A DNA stretch of 64,000 nt. Origin: Cesiribacter sp. SM1 (GTDB taxonomy: Bacteria > Bacteroidota > Bacteroidia > Cytophagales > Cyclobacteriaceae). Location of the stretch: positions 1 through 64,000 of the forward strand of contig NZ_JAHXBU010000090.1 of NCBI RefSeq assembly GCF_020178975.1, in the 5' to 3' direction. Of this stretch, positions 53,186 through 62,417 are shown piece by piece (position 1 is the first letter of the stretch; every line of letters begins with the position of its first letter). The notes under the pieces are model-generated. The model was not told where the DNA came from and did not search any database. It worked only from the letters and a program-made list of their open reading frames with translations. A program made the position numbers and the translations under genes.

Positions 53186-56176
53186 TTATAAATTTAGTGT
53201 TAGCGAAAATCCGTAACTCTTCACATTAGGCTGGTTGAACAGATCGAGCCCCGCGGCCTGCTGGTAGCCAAACAAGCTGCCGGCAGGATCTATGCCTGAG
53301 TAATTAGTGAGTACAAACAGGTTTCTGGCTATCAAGGCTAGCTTTAGCCGCTGCAGATGGAGTCGCCTGGCAGTTGCTGTTTTCAGTTGATAGGAGAACT
53401 GTATTTCGTTGAGCCGCAGCCATGAAGCATCTTCTACCGCTTCTTCGGCCACGCCTGCAGCACCATAACGCACCCACCGATTTTCCGCAAACGCATTGGC
53501 CGGATTATAAAAGTCTACCGGCTGCCGGTTGGGCGCACCTTCTTCGTTAACACCTGTAAAAATATAGCCCCGAACGTGCCTTTGTTCGGCTGTGTACTGA
53601 GAACGGCCATAGTAGTTTAAAAATTGTTGGGTGCCATTCCAGCTATCTCCGCCTTTTTTAACCTCCAGCGCAAATGCGAAACCAAAGCTCCCCATATTGG
53701 CAGTTCCCCAGACGCTGCCCAGCCAGTTGGGATTGGGGTTGCCGATTATGCCAGCCTGTGCATCAACAATCGGGAAACCATCCCTTCCTATCACAAGCTG
53801 TCCCTCATTATTTCTGCTAAAGCGGCTGCCCCAAAGCACGCCATAAGGCTCGCCTTCTATGAGGTTTGTGGAAATGGTGCTGAAGCCGGCAATGGGTAAG
53901 CTTTCCTCCCCATGATAGAGTTCTTTAACATAAGGGCGGCTGCGGCTAAAGGTTGCACCTGCTTCCCACCTGCCATCACTGAAATAACCATGTGTTTTCA
54001 GGGCTACTTCCAGGCCCGGGCTAATAAGCTTTGCACTGTTTTTCAACTGGTACTGCCCTTCCACAAAAACTGGCACCAGCAGCTGGTCGGTTATGTTGAA
54101 GAAGTACCTTGCCTGGAGGTTAAGCCTGCCTCTAAACAGCCCGGCATCCACGCCTGCCTCCCATTTTTTCAGCTGTTCCGGTAATAAGCCAGGCGGGCTA
54201 AAAAGTTCTTCTGTTTCGTAATACTGCCTGTAGCTTTCCGGAGTGTACTGCAGGGAATTAAAGTGCCACTGGTTGTACAATAGCGGGGCTTCCCTTAAGG
54301 TACTGGCGTAGGTGGCGTAGGTTCTTAATTCAGAAAGAAAGTCGCTGTACCTGAAAAGCTCCAGCTGGTGCAGGTTAAAGCTTAGGCTGGCAGTAGGTAA
54401 AAAGAACCTGCTGTTATCGGGTGCCAGTGTGTTAGAAATGTAGATCTGGTTGGAAAAGGCCATCTGTGCTATTCGCAAGCCATTTACATTCCAGTGAAAC
54501 ATGCCTTTGGTGATAATTTCATGTGTTCGCCTGTAGGGGCTGCTTATCCGCTCCAGTCTTTCGGCGGCCTGATCAAGGCTGTAAGCAGCACCAGTGCTGA
54601 AGCCGGCGCCGTCGAAGCGGTTTAACTCCTGCTGATCGTAGCTAAAGTTATAGGTGGCAAGGAAATCAGCATTCCAGCTGTTGTTGTAGGGATGCAATGT
54701 ATAATTGGCATTGAGGCTGGAGGTAAGGGCTGTAGTGTTTAACCTTCTGTCGGTAAGCCTTGCCGGTGCATGTACAGCTGCAGTAGCGCCGGCTGCACCG
54801 GGGGGTATGCCAAAAAGGGAGTGGTCTTGTGCTTTATCCAGCAAGAGGTTGTACTGTAGGTCAACAGGCCAGTGGTTCCTGAACATCAGTTCCATTCCGT
54901 ATAAAGCCTTTTGCTCCTCCTGCTGATCGGGTAGTGTGTTGAGCAGCCAGTAGGGATGATCTGCCAGTCCGGGAGCAAAGCTACGCTGGCTGCCATCCCC
55001 ATTCAGGTAAGCAGCCTGCTTATTCCATGGCTTGCGGAAAGAGGAACCATTCATCAGGTCGAAGGTTGGAGGGGTGGTATAGAGGCTGCCCAGTACTGCA
55101 GCACCATTGGCACCTCTTAGCGGCAGCTTTTCTCTGGCCCCGGAGTACGATATGAACAAGCGTGGTTGTAAAGGCCCCCATTCGGCATTGGCAGAGAAAT
55201 CAAGTGCATGGTGCTGGTAACTATTTACAGGGAGCGTGCCCGAAGAAAATTTGTTGCTGTAGCCCGTTTTGAAGGTAAGCCTGTCGATGCTCGTAAACAG
55301 CTGCAGGCGGTTGTTAGTAGCAAATCCTGTCCTGAAGGCATCATACGGATTGTACGCAGTTGCCGCCTGCATGCCCTGCTGCCGCGGAATTAGCTTGCCG
55401 CTGCCATCATAAGAAAGTTCCTGCAGGGGCGGTCCCCAGCTGTGGGGGTCACCCGCTGCCGGATCACGGGCCACCAGCTCACCTTCTACAGCTCTTCCCT
55501 GTGCATACTCATCCTGGAGCGCTGGTAGCCTGTTTACAATGCTGCTGCTTAGGGCAGTGCTGAATTCCAGCCGGAAATGTGGTTTCTGTTGCCGGGCGTA
55601 GTAGGAGGGAACAAGAACCCACTCATTTCTTTTCTGGCTAAACCTGATTTTAGCTAACGGTCCATGTATGCGGTTTTGGTAGAGGTTGTTGTTTCCCAGC
55701 ACTTTAAAGCCTGCGGCAGAATCAGATAATACGGCTACGCCTCTTTCTTCAACCGGGTTGCCAGGGTCAGGCATGGTTTTAGGGCTTTGTTGCCTGCTTT
55801 TTCTCTTTGAGCGTTTGCTGGCTGGCGCTGTACTTTTTGAATCCTGTACAGTACCTGAAGAGACTCCAGTCTGAGCTGATCTTTGACCGCCAACAGGAGC
55901 TGAATTTTTTTCTGTAACCCTTACCTCATAGGAGCTATACCCTATGAAAGAATAGACCAGTACCGCGCCCAGAGGTGCCTCTATGCGGTAGGCTCCCTCC
56001 ATATCTGTTACGGTACCCGTAGTGGTGCCCTTTATTACAATGCTCACCCCTGGTAAAGGTTCCCCCTGCGGGGAAAGCAATACACCACTTACTATTCTTT
56101 TTTGAACATCCTGCCCCAGCAGTGTGGCTGATGCCAGTAAGCAGAAACATACGGAAAGGAGTAATGCTTTCTTCAT
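53186..56176 (-). CDS. SusC-like TonB-dependent outer membrane barrel lacking a plug domain
   Basis: The protein has 996 residues. It has a signal peptide (about 1-22, ending LLGQ) and a CarboxypepD_reg-like domain (about 27-95; VSGVLLSPQGEPLPGVSIVIKG). A basic/Ser-rich linker (about 96-195; KRSKRKSRQQSPK) follows, and then the barrel begins directly with VNRLPALQDEYAQG (near 224) and SWGPPLQEL, both usual just after the plug of SusC proteins. The plug hallmarks (GYG..., LYVVDG, IYGSRAxNGV) are absent. The C-terminus YGFSLTLNL is a normal barrel end for BAM recognition. No SusD gene follows; instead the next gene encodes a macroglobulin with a SusC-type plug. Length is close to that of SusC proteins, so the plug loss is not a simple truncation. 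Confidence 0.88.
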   Translation of the reverse strand: MKKALLLSVCFCLLASATLLGQDVQKRIVSGVLLSPQGEPLPGVSIVIKGTTTGTVTDMEGAYRIEAPLGAVLVYSFIGYSSYEVRVTEKNSAPVGGQRSAQTGVSSGTVQDSKSTAPASKRSKRKSRQQSPKTMPDPGNPVEERGVAVLSDSAAGFKVLGNNNLYQNRIHGPLAKIRFSQKRNEWVLVPSYYARQQKPHFRLEFSTALSSSIVNRLPALQDEYAQGRAVEGELVARDPAAGDPHSWGPPLQELSYDGSGKLIPRQQGMQAATAYNPYDAFRTGFATNNRLQLFTSIDRLTFKTGYSNKFSSGTLPVNSYQHHALDFSANAEWGPLQPRLFISYSGAREKLPLRGANGAAVLGSLYTTPPTFDLMNGSSFRKPWNKQAAYLNGDGSQRSFAPGLADHPYWLLNTLPDQQEEQKALYGMELMFRNHWPVDLQYNLLLDKAQDHSLFGIPPGAAGATAAVHAPARLTDRRLNTTALTSSLNANYTLHPYNNSWNADFLATYNFSYDQQELNRFDGAGFSTGAAYSLDQAAERLERISSPYRRTHEIITKGMFHWNVNGLRIAQMAFSNQIYISNTLAPDNSRFFLPTASLSFNLHQLELFRYSDFLSELRTYATYASTLREAPLLYNQWHFNSLQYTPESYRQYYETEELFSPPGLLPEQLKKWEAGVDAGLFRGRLNLQARYFFNITDQLLVPVFVEGQYQLKNSAKLISPGLEVALKTHGYFSDGRWEAGATFSRSRPYVKELYHGEESLPIAGFSTISTNLIEGEPYGVLWGSRFSRNNEGQLVIGRDGFPIVDAQAGIIGNPNPNWLGSVWGTANMGSFGFAFALEVKKGGDSWNGTQQFLNYYGRSQYTAEQRHVRGYIFTGVNEEGAPNRQPVDFYNPANAFAENRWVRYGAAGVAEEAVEDASWLRLNEIQFSYQLKTATARRLHLQRLKLALIARNLFVLTNYSGIDPAGSLFGYQQAAGLDLFNQPNVKSYGFSLTLNL

Positions 56177-56299
56177 AGCAGAAAGTTTAGGGCTTAGGAA
56201 CTCATTTCAGGTGTGGCTAAAGGGCTATTGGGTGTCGGTATGGTAATGACACAGCTTAGCAGGAAATGGTTGTAACTAGTGTTAAAGTTGGTGCCGGGC

Positions 56300-56331
56300 A
56301 AAAAAAAGGAGCCGGCACTGGGCCGGCTCCT
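56300..56331 (-). terminator. Intrinsic terminator of the 1589-residue T9SS substrate gene
   Basis: On the minus strand a 10-bp stem (AGGAGCCGGC at 56322-56331 and GCCGGCTCCT at 56307-56316, as read on that strand) is followed by seven T. It separates this gene from the SusC-like operon. Confidence 0.9.
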
Positions 56332-56356
56332 GATCAGTCTAATATGTGTCTAGTAC

Positions 56357-59300
56357 TTAGTACATCACAAAAATGCTTCCGTAAACCTTCTTGGTATCCC
56401 TGTCATCTCCGTATTTGTTCTGGTAGAGGATCAGGTACGGATAATTGCTCATAGGAACAGTTTTGCCATTAGGGCCTATTCCTCTCCATTCGAAAGCTGC
56501 TTCGGTACTGCGGAAAATTACTTCTCCCCAGCGGTTGTAGATCAGAATCTCGAAATTCTCTATGTTTTCCAGCATTTCGGGGTTCAGAATCTTGAATACA
56601 TTGTTCTGGCCGCCCACCCTGATGGCATTGGGCAGGAACAACTCAGGTGTACAGTCAATGTCTACCCTGAAGCGGGCTGGGTCTACACAACCTTCTACCT
56701 CTACTTCGAAGGTGCCGGCCTCATAAATAGTAAGGCTGCTCAGGTTATGGATAGGTACCCGCTGGCCACTGGTTGTGTTATACCAGGTAATCTCCGTATA
56801 GCCAAAGCTGCTAAGATCAATAGTTACACTGCTGCGTGCAGCTATGCTGGAGCAGATGGTATAGCGCGAATCTATGACTGACTGTGGTGACGGAATGCTA
56901 ATTACCTCTTTTTCGGCATCCTTGGTAGCATCATTACAGCCTTCGTCGGCCCTTGCCACCACGCGGTAGGTACCATCGGGTACATAAATAGTGGCATCAT
57001 CAAAGCTAAGCCTGCTGGCATTGCCATTGGTAATGCTGTACCATTCGTAGGTAATACCTCCGGTATAGCTGGTTACCGCTGTTACTTCATTCAGGGGCTG
57101 CATACCCGGGAGGCGGCACCCCGGCTTCACATCAATGGTAAGATCCTGTATGCCATTGAGTACATCTACAACCAGCTCGGCAGAGGTGCCGGGGCAGTCG
57201 GCTCCGGCATCAGAAACCTGTACTGTATAGGTACCGCTTTCCGTTACGGTAATGGTGCCTGTGGTATTGCTGCCTATGCTGGTGGTACCCCTGAAAAACT
57301 CATAGGTATAATTGCCGCTGCCACCCCTGGCTGTAGCCACCAGATCTGTGCTGCCGCTGCAATTGTTGTTGGTGGGGCGTAGGGTAACAATTGGAGCTGC
57401 CGCTATGCTAATGGTAAGGGTATCTGCTTTTAAACAGGTAGCACCCGTTTCGCCCGGCCTTACCTCTACCACATAACGGTAGGTACCTGGCTGGTTCACG
57501 TTTACATCGCTAAGCGACTGCCTGGAAGTTGTGTTGCCCAGGTTGTTGAACGGACCACCATTTACTGAACGCAGCCACCTGATGAGCGAATTGGCAGGGG
57601 CACCGGTAGCCACCAGTTCGTTTCTGGGCAGGTCTTCGCCCACACAAAGTTCAATATCATCGCCAAGATCTGCCTCGGGGCGGGAGTCGGCAACCTGGAT
57701 GTACACAGGATCTGCAGCACAACCGGTAATGATGTTTACTACATCCAGTCTGTAAGAACCGGCTTCTGTTACCAGCTGGTTGGGTGAATTACCCATCACC
57801 ATGCCGGTTAGTTCGTTCGTCCAGGTAAAGAAGTAATCAGCAGGATTCTGCGGCTGGCCCTCCACCAGTGCTTCGCCCTCCAGGGTGATGCCCTGGTCTT
57901 CGCAAAGCGTAAGGATCTCTCCGGGGTTGGCATCATCGTTTTTGATGTTGGCCTCCGGTTGGGCGCCTACCGAGAACAGGGCAAAAACCTCGGGTTCGCC
58001 ACTGTAGTCTGTTGGGAAGGTTAGATCACAGGCCACCAGCTCCAGCTCCACCCGGTAGTCGCCGGGAGGCAGGCTGAATGTAGCAAGGCTATCCTGCTGA
58101 GGACCCATTTGCTGGTATACCGTATTAAGGTTATTTGCCTGGTACACCTTGAATACATATTGCTCATTATTATAGCGGCGGGTACCAATAATCTCCACCT
58201 GGCCATTGCCGGTAGCATCTGCGCAGACACTCATGGCAGTAACCGTAGCATCGGGCACCTGGCGGCCAATGTTATCGGCAAGGTTTGGCAGGCCTAACAA
58301 GCTGGTGCCTGAGAGCGCATCCTGCAAACCATCCAGCCTGAATGCATCGGCAGCATTGGTTTCTGTAAGGCTGTCAGACGGGCTTTGTATCAGGCCCAGG
58401 TTATTCGCGCCATTACGTGCCATATAAATGGCTCCCTGTGGGCTTAGCTGGAGGGCACCCCATACTTCATTTTCTTCGGCTACCAATACACGGGTCTCTT
58501 CAATGCCTGCCTGGGTAAAAGCACTGTCGATGCTTAGCTGGTAGAGCTGCGACTGTGGACCACTAAGGGTGTAGAACAGACGTTTGCTATCGGGAGAAAA
58601 GGCTACACCATATACAGGGGCGCCATTTCCTTCTACAGGAATCCTTACAACATCTGTGCCACTCACCCGGCCGGTGGTAGAGTTAAACCTGAAGATTTCG
58701 ATGTTACCGCCAGAGCCGCCATCGGGGAGTGCAACAGCCAGCAGGCTGTCGTTTGGCGAGAGCACCATATAGCCTTTTGACTGCTGCTCGGTAACAACGC
58801 TGCCCGCCAGTGAAAATACCGGTGAGCCAATACCCTCCTGTGTTACAGGATAGCTGATAAAGCGGTTATTGTTCAGCTCGTGTGCAATTACCCAGCCTGT
58901 ACGTGAGGTACCTGCAAGTTTTTCGGCCACCTGCGGAAACAGCAGGCGTGCCTTTACAAACTCCTGCGAAGATTGCGCCAGCTCCACGTCAGGAGCCACC
59001 GCAGCAGGAGGGGTAGTAGTATTTCCTTTTAAATCAGCAACCGTATAGCTTAAAGCTTTATTGAAGGGTACATCCTCGTTAGAGATGGTAAAGAGATAAT
59101 GCAGGGAAGGATCGCTGGGGTGTGGAATGAGCAGAGAGTTCTGGCTTGCATTTCTGCTGCCACCTAAATCATTGCCATTAGGAGCCCTGTCATGGGCATC
59201 ATCTGCATCGCCGGAGTCGCGCGTCCAGAGCGTTTCGCCATTGGTGTAAAACAGTGGTTCAGAATTGCCATCTACGGAGATAGTCGTTCCTTCAAAGGCT

Positions 59301-61126
59301 TCATCCGGAGATCTCATCTGGCTGTCGTCTATTGGCGTAGGAGGGTTGGTATTAAAATTAATACCTGCGCCATTGCCAAAGTACCAGACATTGGCTTTCG
59401 AGAACTCATCGTTATACACCACCACCTCAAAGGCCGCATATAATTCGCAGCCATTGGCGTTAACTACTACATAATAGGTGCCGGCTTCTGGGAAGGTACC
59501 ATCATCCAGAGTATCACTTAAATAGGTGGCAACTGTTATTTCTTTAACTCCTACTTCTACAGGGTCTTTACCTACTTCCTTTACCGTCTGTGGCTTGTAC
59601 CAGGTGATGTTATTAACATACTGATCAGTGACTTCATTTCCCTGTGCATCATTGATCACCAGGGTAATAACCGAATCTGCATCAGGGCATATGATATATT
59701 CCTGCTCTATCTGCAGTTCCGGAGCTTCGTTAATGGTTATCTGTTTGCTAACACTTTTTACAGTGCCCGGAAAGAAAGCCCTCATCTCTACAGAAATGGT
59801 GCTGGCCTGGTCAAATGTAAAGTAGGGTTGCAGCACATCTGATTCTTTTTGACCATTGATATGCCACTCTACCTTTTCAGGACCCTCGCCCTGGAACTTA
59901 GGGTAAAAGTAAACAGGGGCTTTGGTACAGGCTGCGCTGTAATCAAAGTCAAAGGGAGGGTTCGGTACATAGGAAGGAAAAGCAGAACGTGAAAAGCGGG
60001 TACCGTTAAAGTTTGTAGTGCCTGTTACAGCAGCTACAAATCCTGGGCTGTCGCCTGTAGGGTTTCTTACACGGCCCACCTGTGCGGCACCACCTGCTGA
60101 ACTGCGATATAGTAAGTATACTTCCCCGTTAGGGGCAGTACGTAAATCAAGATTTTGAGCAAAGGCAGCGCCGGGGACCGCATCGCCGGTAGGTAGGGTC
60201 AAAGGATCTGCAGGGTCAAAATCTGTAAAATCGTAGTGGTAGAGGTTGCCACCACCTGCTGCTGTTTTAGATACGTAGAGGTGATCGCCAGCCCAGGCCA
60301 GGCCATTGGTGGCTGCGGCAGGATCTACATCAGTAAGTGCACCCACTGCAGCCAGCTGCGAAGGATCGGGCTGGCTGGGGTCAGCTGCAAAAGAATAGAC
60401 AAGTACACCGGTATCTGAACCGGAAGCAGCATTGCCTACTGCCAGCAGACCGGTTTCTTCGGAGTAGGCCAGGGAAACCGGGTTAAAATCAGGCACATTG
60501 TTGGTAACTGTTACTACTGTTGATGCAGGTGCACCGCTGCCGTTTACACGCACCAGTGCAAAGCGGGCGGCATTGCCCTGCAGTGGCACCACCAGCCAGT
60601 ATACATAACCATCGCCTGTAGAGCCTCTTACTACCTCCATTACGCCGGAGGCGGTGCCACCAATGTTCAGTGGCTGGAAGTTTAAGGTTGCTGTAGGGTT
60701 GGTAGCATCGTAACGGGCCCACTGCAGCTCCCGGGCTGAGTTAAGTACAAATATGTTGTATGCATTTTCCACTCCCGGTACGGGTGTAGCATGCACAGGC
60801 TGGGGCAGCGCAGGGTCACCAGGCAGGGTGGCAATGGGGGTATTATCTGGGCCAATCAGCTGGTTACCGTCGGAATAAAAGATTAGGTCGCCGGTTCTGA
60901 AATCAGTAGCAACCACACTGCCTGCTGTGCCGTAAGGGGTATGCTGAGCCGGGTTAGTAACAACGCTTGCACTGCCGCTTCCAAAATTAAGCCAGGGAGC
61001 AGAGTTACCAAAATACCACCTTGTATCCGAAAGGTCCTGTCCTAAAGCACAGAGAGGTAGCTGCCCAAACGCAATCAGCAACAGGAGCCAAAAGTACCGG
61101 GGCAGAAAATTCTTATATTGTTTCAT
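56357..61126 (-). CDS. Giant secreted T9SS type B substrate with duplicated propeller modules
   Basis: The protein has 1589 residues with a signal peptide (about 1-29, ending CALGQ). Two related propeller modules open with the same signature: DTRWYFGNSAPWLNFGSGSA (near 32) and ANVWYFGNGAGINFNTNPPT (near 580). PKD/Ig-like segments follow (GSGNYTYEFFRGTTSIGSNT and similar). The type B sorting domain is at about 1500-1589 (LFLPNAIRVGGQNNVFKILN, ILIYNRWGEVIFRS, YPYLILYQNKYG). It is divergent from, and 185 bases away from, the PorP/SprF gene, its likely outer membrane partner in type IX secretion or surface attachment. Confidence 0.9.
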   Translation of the reverse strand: MKQYKNFLPRYFWLLLLIAFGQLPLCALGQDLSDTRWYFGNSAPWLNFGSGSASVVTNPAQHTPYGTAGSVVATDFRTGDLIFYSDGNQLIGPDNTPIATLPGDPALPQPVHATPVPGVENAYNIFVLNSARELQWARYDATNPTATLNFQPLNIGGTASGVMEVVRGSTGDGYVYWLVVPLQGNAARFALVRVNGSGAPASTVVTVTNNVPDFNPVSLAYSEETGLLAVGNAASGSDTGVLVYSFAADPSQPDPSQLAAVGALTDVDPAAATNGLAWAGDHLYVSKTAAGGGNLYHYDFTDFDPADPLTLPTGDAVPGAAFAQNLDLRTAPNGEVYLLYRSSAGGAAQVGRVRNPTGDSPGFVAAVTGTTNFNGTRFSRSAFPSYVPNPPFDFDYSAACTKAPVYFYPKFQGEGPEKVEWHINGQKESDVLQPYFTFDQASTISVEMRAFFPGTVKSVSKQITINEAPELQIEQEYIICPDADSVITLVINDAQGNEVTDQYVNNITWYKPQTVKEVGKDPVEVGVKEITVATYLSDTLDDGTFPEAGTYYVVVNANGCELYAAFEVVVYNDEFSKANVWYFGNGAGINFNTNPPTPIDDSQMRSPDEAFEGTTISVDGNSEPLFYTNGETLWTRDSGDADDAHDRAPNGNDLGGSRNASQNSLLIPHPSDPSLHYLFTISNEDVPFNKALSYTVADLKGNTTTPPAAVAPDVELAQSSQEFVKARLLFPQVAEKLAGTSRTGWVIAHELNNNRFISYPVTQEGIGSPVFSLAGSVVTEQQSKGYMVLSPNDSLLAVALPDGGSGGNIEIFRFNSTTGRVSGTDVVRIPVEGNGAPVYGVAFSPDSKRLFYTLSGPQSQLYQLSIDSAFTQAGIEETRVLVAEENEVWGALQLSPQGAIYMARNGANNLGLIQSPSDSLTETNAADAFRLDGLQDALSGTSLLGLPNLADNIGRQVPDATVTAMSVCADATGNGQVEIIGTRRYNNEQYVFKVYQANNLNTVYQQMGPQQDSLATFSLPPGDYRVELELVACDLTFPTDYSGEPEVFALFSVGAQPEANIKNDDANPGEILTLCEDQGITLEGEALVEGQPQNPADYFFTWTNELTGMVMGNSPNQLVTEAGSYRLDVVNIITGCAADPVYIQVADSRPEADLGDDIELCVGEDLPRNELVATGAPANSLIRWLRSVNGGPFNNLGNTTSRQSLSDVNVNQPGTYRYVVEVRPGETGATCLKADTLTISIAAAPIVTLRPTNNNCSGSTDLVATARGGSGNYTYEFFRGTTSIGSNTTGTITVTESGTYTVQVSDAGADCPGTSAELVVDVLNGIQDLTIDVKPGCRLPGMQPLNEVTAVTSYTGGITYEWYSITNGNASRLSFDDATIYVPDGTYRVVARADEGCNDATKDAEKEVISIPSPQSVIDSRYTICSSIAARSSVTIDLSSFGYTEITWYNTTSGQRVPIHNLSSLTIYEAGTFEVEVEGCVDPARFRVDIDCTPELFLPNAIRVGGQNNVFKILNPEMLENIENFEILIYNRWGEVIFRSTEAAFEWRGIGPNGKTVPMSNYPYLILYQNKYGDDRDTKKVYGSIFVMY

Positions 61127-61311
61127 GTAAGATATGAGTCCGTAACCAATTAACGTTATAATTTACAAAAATGCTGTATCCGCCTCGCATAGAAAAATGC
61201 TTTTGTGGATCTTGCATGAATTTTATTATTACTAATAGCGCTAATTGCGTAATTTTAAAAACGCATAAAATTTAAGAATATTTATTTATTTTATTCCCAA
61301 CACTTGCTCCT

Positions 61312-62355
61312 TTGCATTTTATGAATAAAAGTTTCCTGATCATTGTAGGGCTGATGATGCTGTGCTGTACCACTTTGCTGGCGCAAGACCCACAGTTTTC
61401 GCAGTATTACGCCAACCCGCTTTACCTGAATCCTGCCCTTACAGGTAACTTGTCGAATGCCAGGGTTGGGGTAAACTTCAGGCAGCAGTGGCCCTCCATA
61501 GATGCTACTTTCACAACTTATACGGCTTACTTCGATAATTATTTTGCAGATTATAACAGCGGTGTAGGTGCCATACTGATGCACGACCGGCAGGGTATTG
61601 CAGGCCTTGCCAGCACCAGTCTGCATTTACAGTATGCCTATCAGCTGCCCTTAACCCGCAAAATAACCTTCAGGCCGGGCATGAGCCTGGGCGTTATTGA
61701 GCGCAGGCTCGATTACTCCAACCTGCAGTTTGCCGATCAGTTTAATGGTACCGGCTTTAATGGTATACGTGCCAGCAGCGAAAGCCTGGCAGATATGAAT
61801 CCCTTTTACCAGTTCGACCTGAACTTTGGCGGTATGATCTATACCCCCAGGCTTTTTGCCGGTGTATCGGCCAGCCACCTGAACCAGCCCTATTTCAGTT
61901 TTAATGAAAATGGCGAGGAAAGGCTGCCTGTTAAATACTCCTTTCATGGTGGTTACCGCATTGCCCTTAAGGCCGATGAGATCAGGAACGAGTACGACCG
62001 CTATGGCCGGGAGCGCAGCATTACCCCAACGGCAGAGTTTAAAATGCAGAAAGAGTTTAAGCAGCTAAGCCTGGGGGCTTACCTTACCTACGAGCCACTG
62101 GTGGTGGGGCTGTGGTACCGCGGTCTGCCTGTCACAAAAGTAGAAGGGGTGCGGAATAAAAACGAATCGGCTGTTTTGCTCATCGGCCTCATCAGGGGAA
62201 ACATGAACATTGGCTATAGTTTTGACTATACCCTTAGCAGCCTGAGCATGGCCACCGGCGGTGCCCATGAGGTAAGTCTTTCCTATACCTTCGACTGGAT
62301 CAAGAGCAAAAGACCTCCAAGAAACGTAAGGCAAATTCCTTGTCCTGAATTTTAA
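61312..62355 (+). CDS. PorP/SprF family type IX secretion outer membrane protein
   Basis: The protein has 347 residues with a signal peptide (ending LLAQ) and the diagnostic start of the mature protein, DPQFSQYYANPLYLNPALTGN. A barrel with HYR-like blocks follows (GVGAILMHDRQGIAGLASTSLHLQYAYQL, and a terminal GGAHEVSLSYTFDW). Family members pair with type B C-terminal-domain substrates and are needed for their export or surface retention. The divergent giant gene upstream and the two-gene substrate unit at 41678-48364 are candidate clients. The start at 61312 leaves an AT-rich 185-base divergent promoter region. Confidence 0.93.
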   Translation: MHFMNKSFLIIVGLMMLCCTTLLAQDPQFSQYYANPLYLNPALTGNLSNARVGVNFRQQWPSIDATFTTYTAYFDNYFADYNSGVGAILMHDRQGIAGLASTSLHLQYAYQLPLTRKITFRPGMSLGVIERRLDYSNLQFADQFNGTGFNGIRASSESLADMNPFYQFDLNFGGMIYTPRLFAGVSASHLNQPYFSFNENGEERLPVKYSFHGGYRIALKADEIRNEYDRYGRERSITPTAEFKMQKEFKQLSLGAYLTYEPLVVGLWYRGLPVTKVEGVRNKNESAVLLIGLIRGNMNIGYSFDYTLSSLSMATGGAHEVSLSYTFDWIKSKRPPRNVRQIPCPEF

Positions 62356-62379
62356 GACTGGTAATACCAGTCTTTTTTT
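62354..62379 (+). terminator. Intrinsic terminator of the PorP/SprF gene
   Basis: AAGACTGG (62354-62361) pairs with CCAGTCTT (62367-62374) and is followed by a T run. The stem overlaps the stop codon by two bases. Confidence 0.85.
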
Positions 62380-62417
62380 ATGCTTAGCCCTTAAATATTA
62401 CTTCAATAATTGCTTAT

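Noticed and set aside
53186-56176. Interpretation of the plugless SusC as a simple 5' truncation
   Set aside because: The signal peptide and CarboxypepD_reg domain are present and the length is near that of SusC proteins; only the internal plug is missing.
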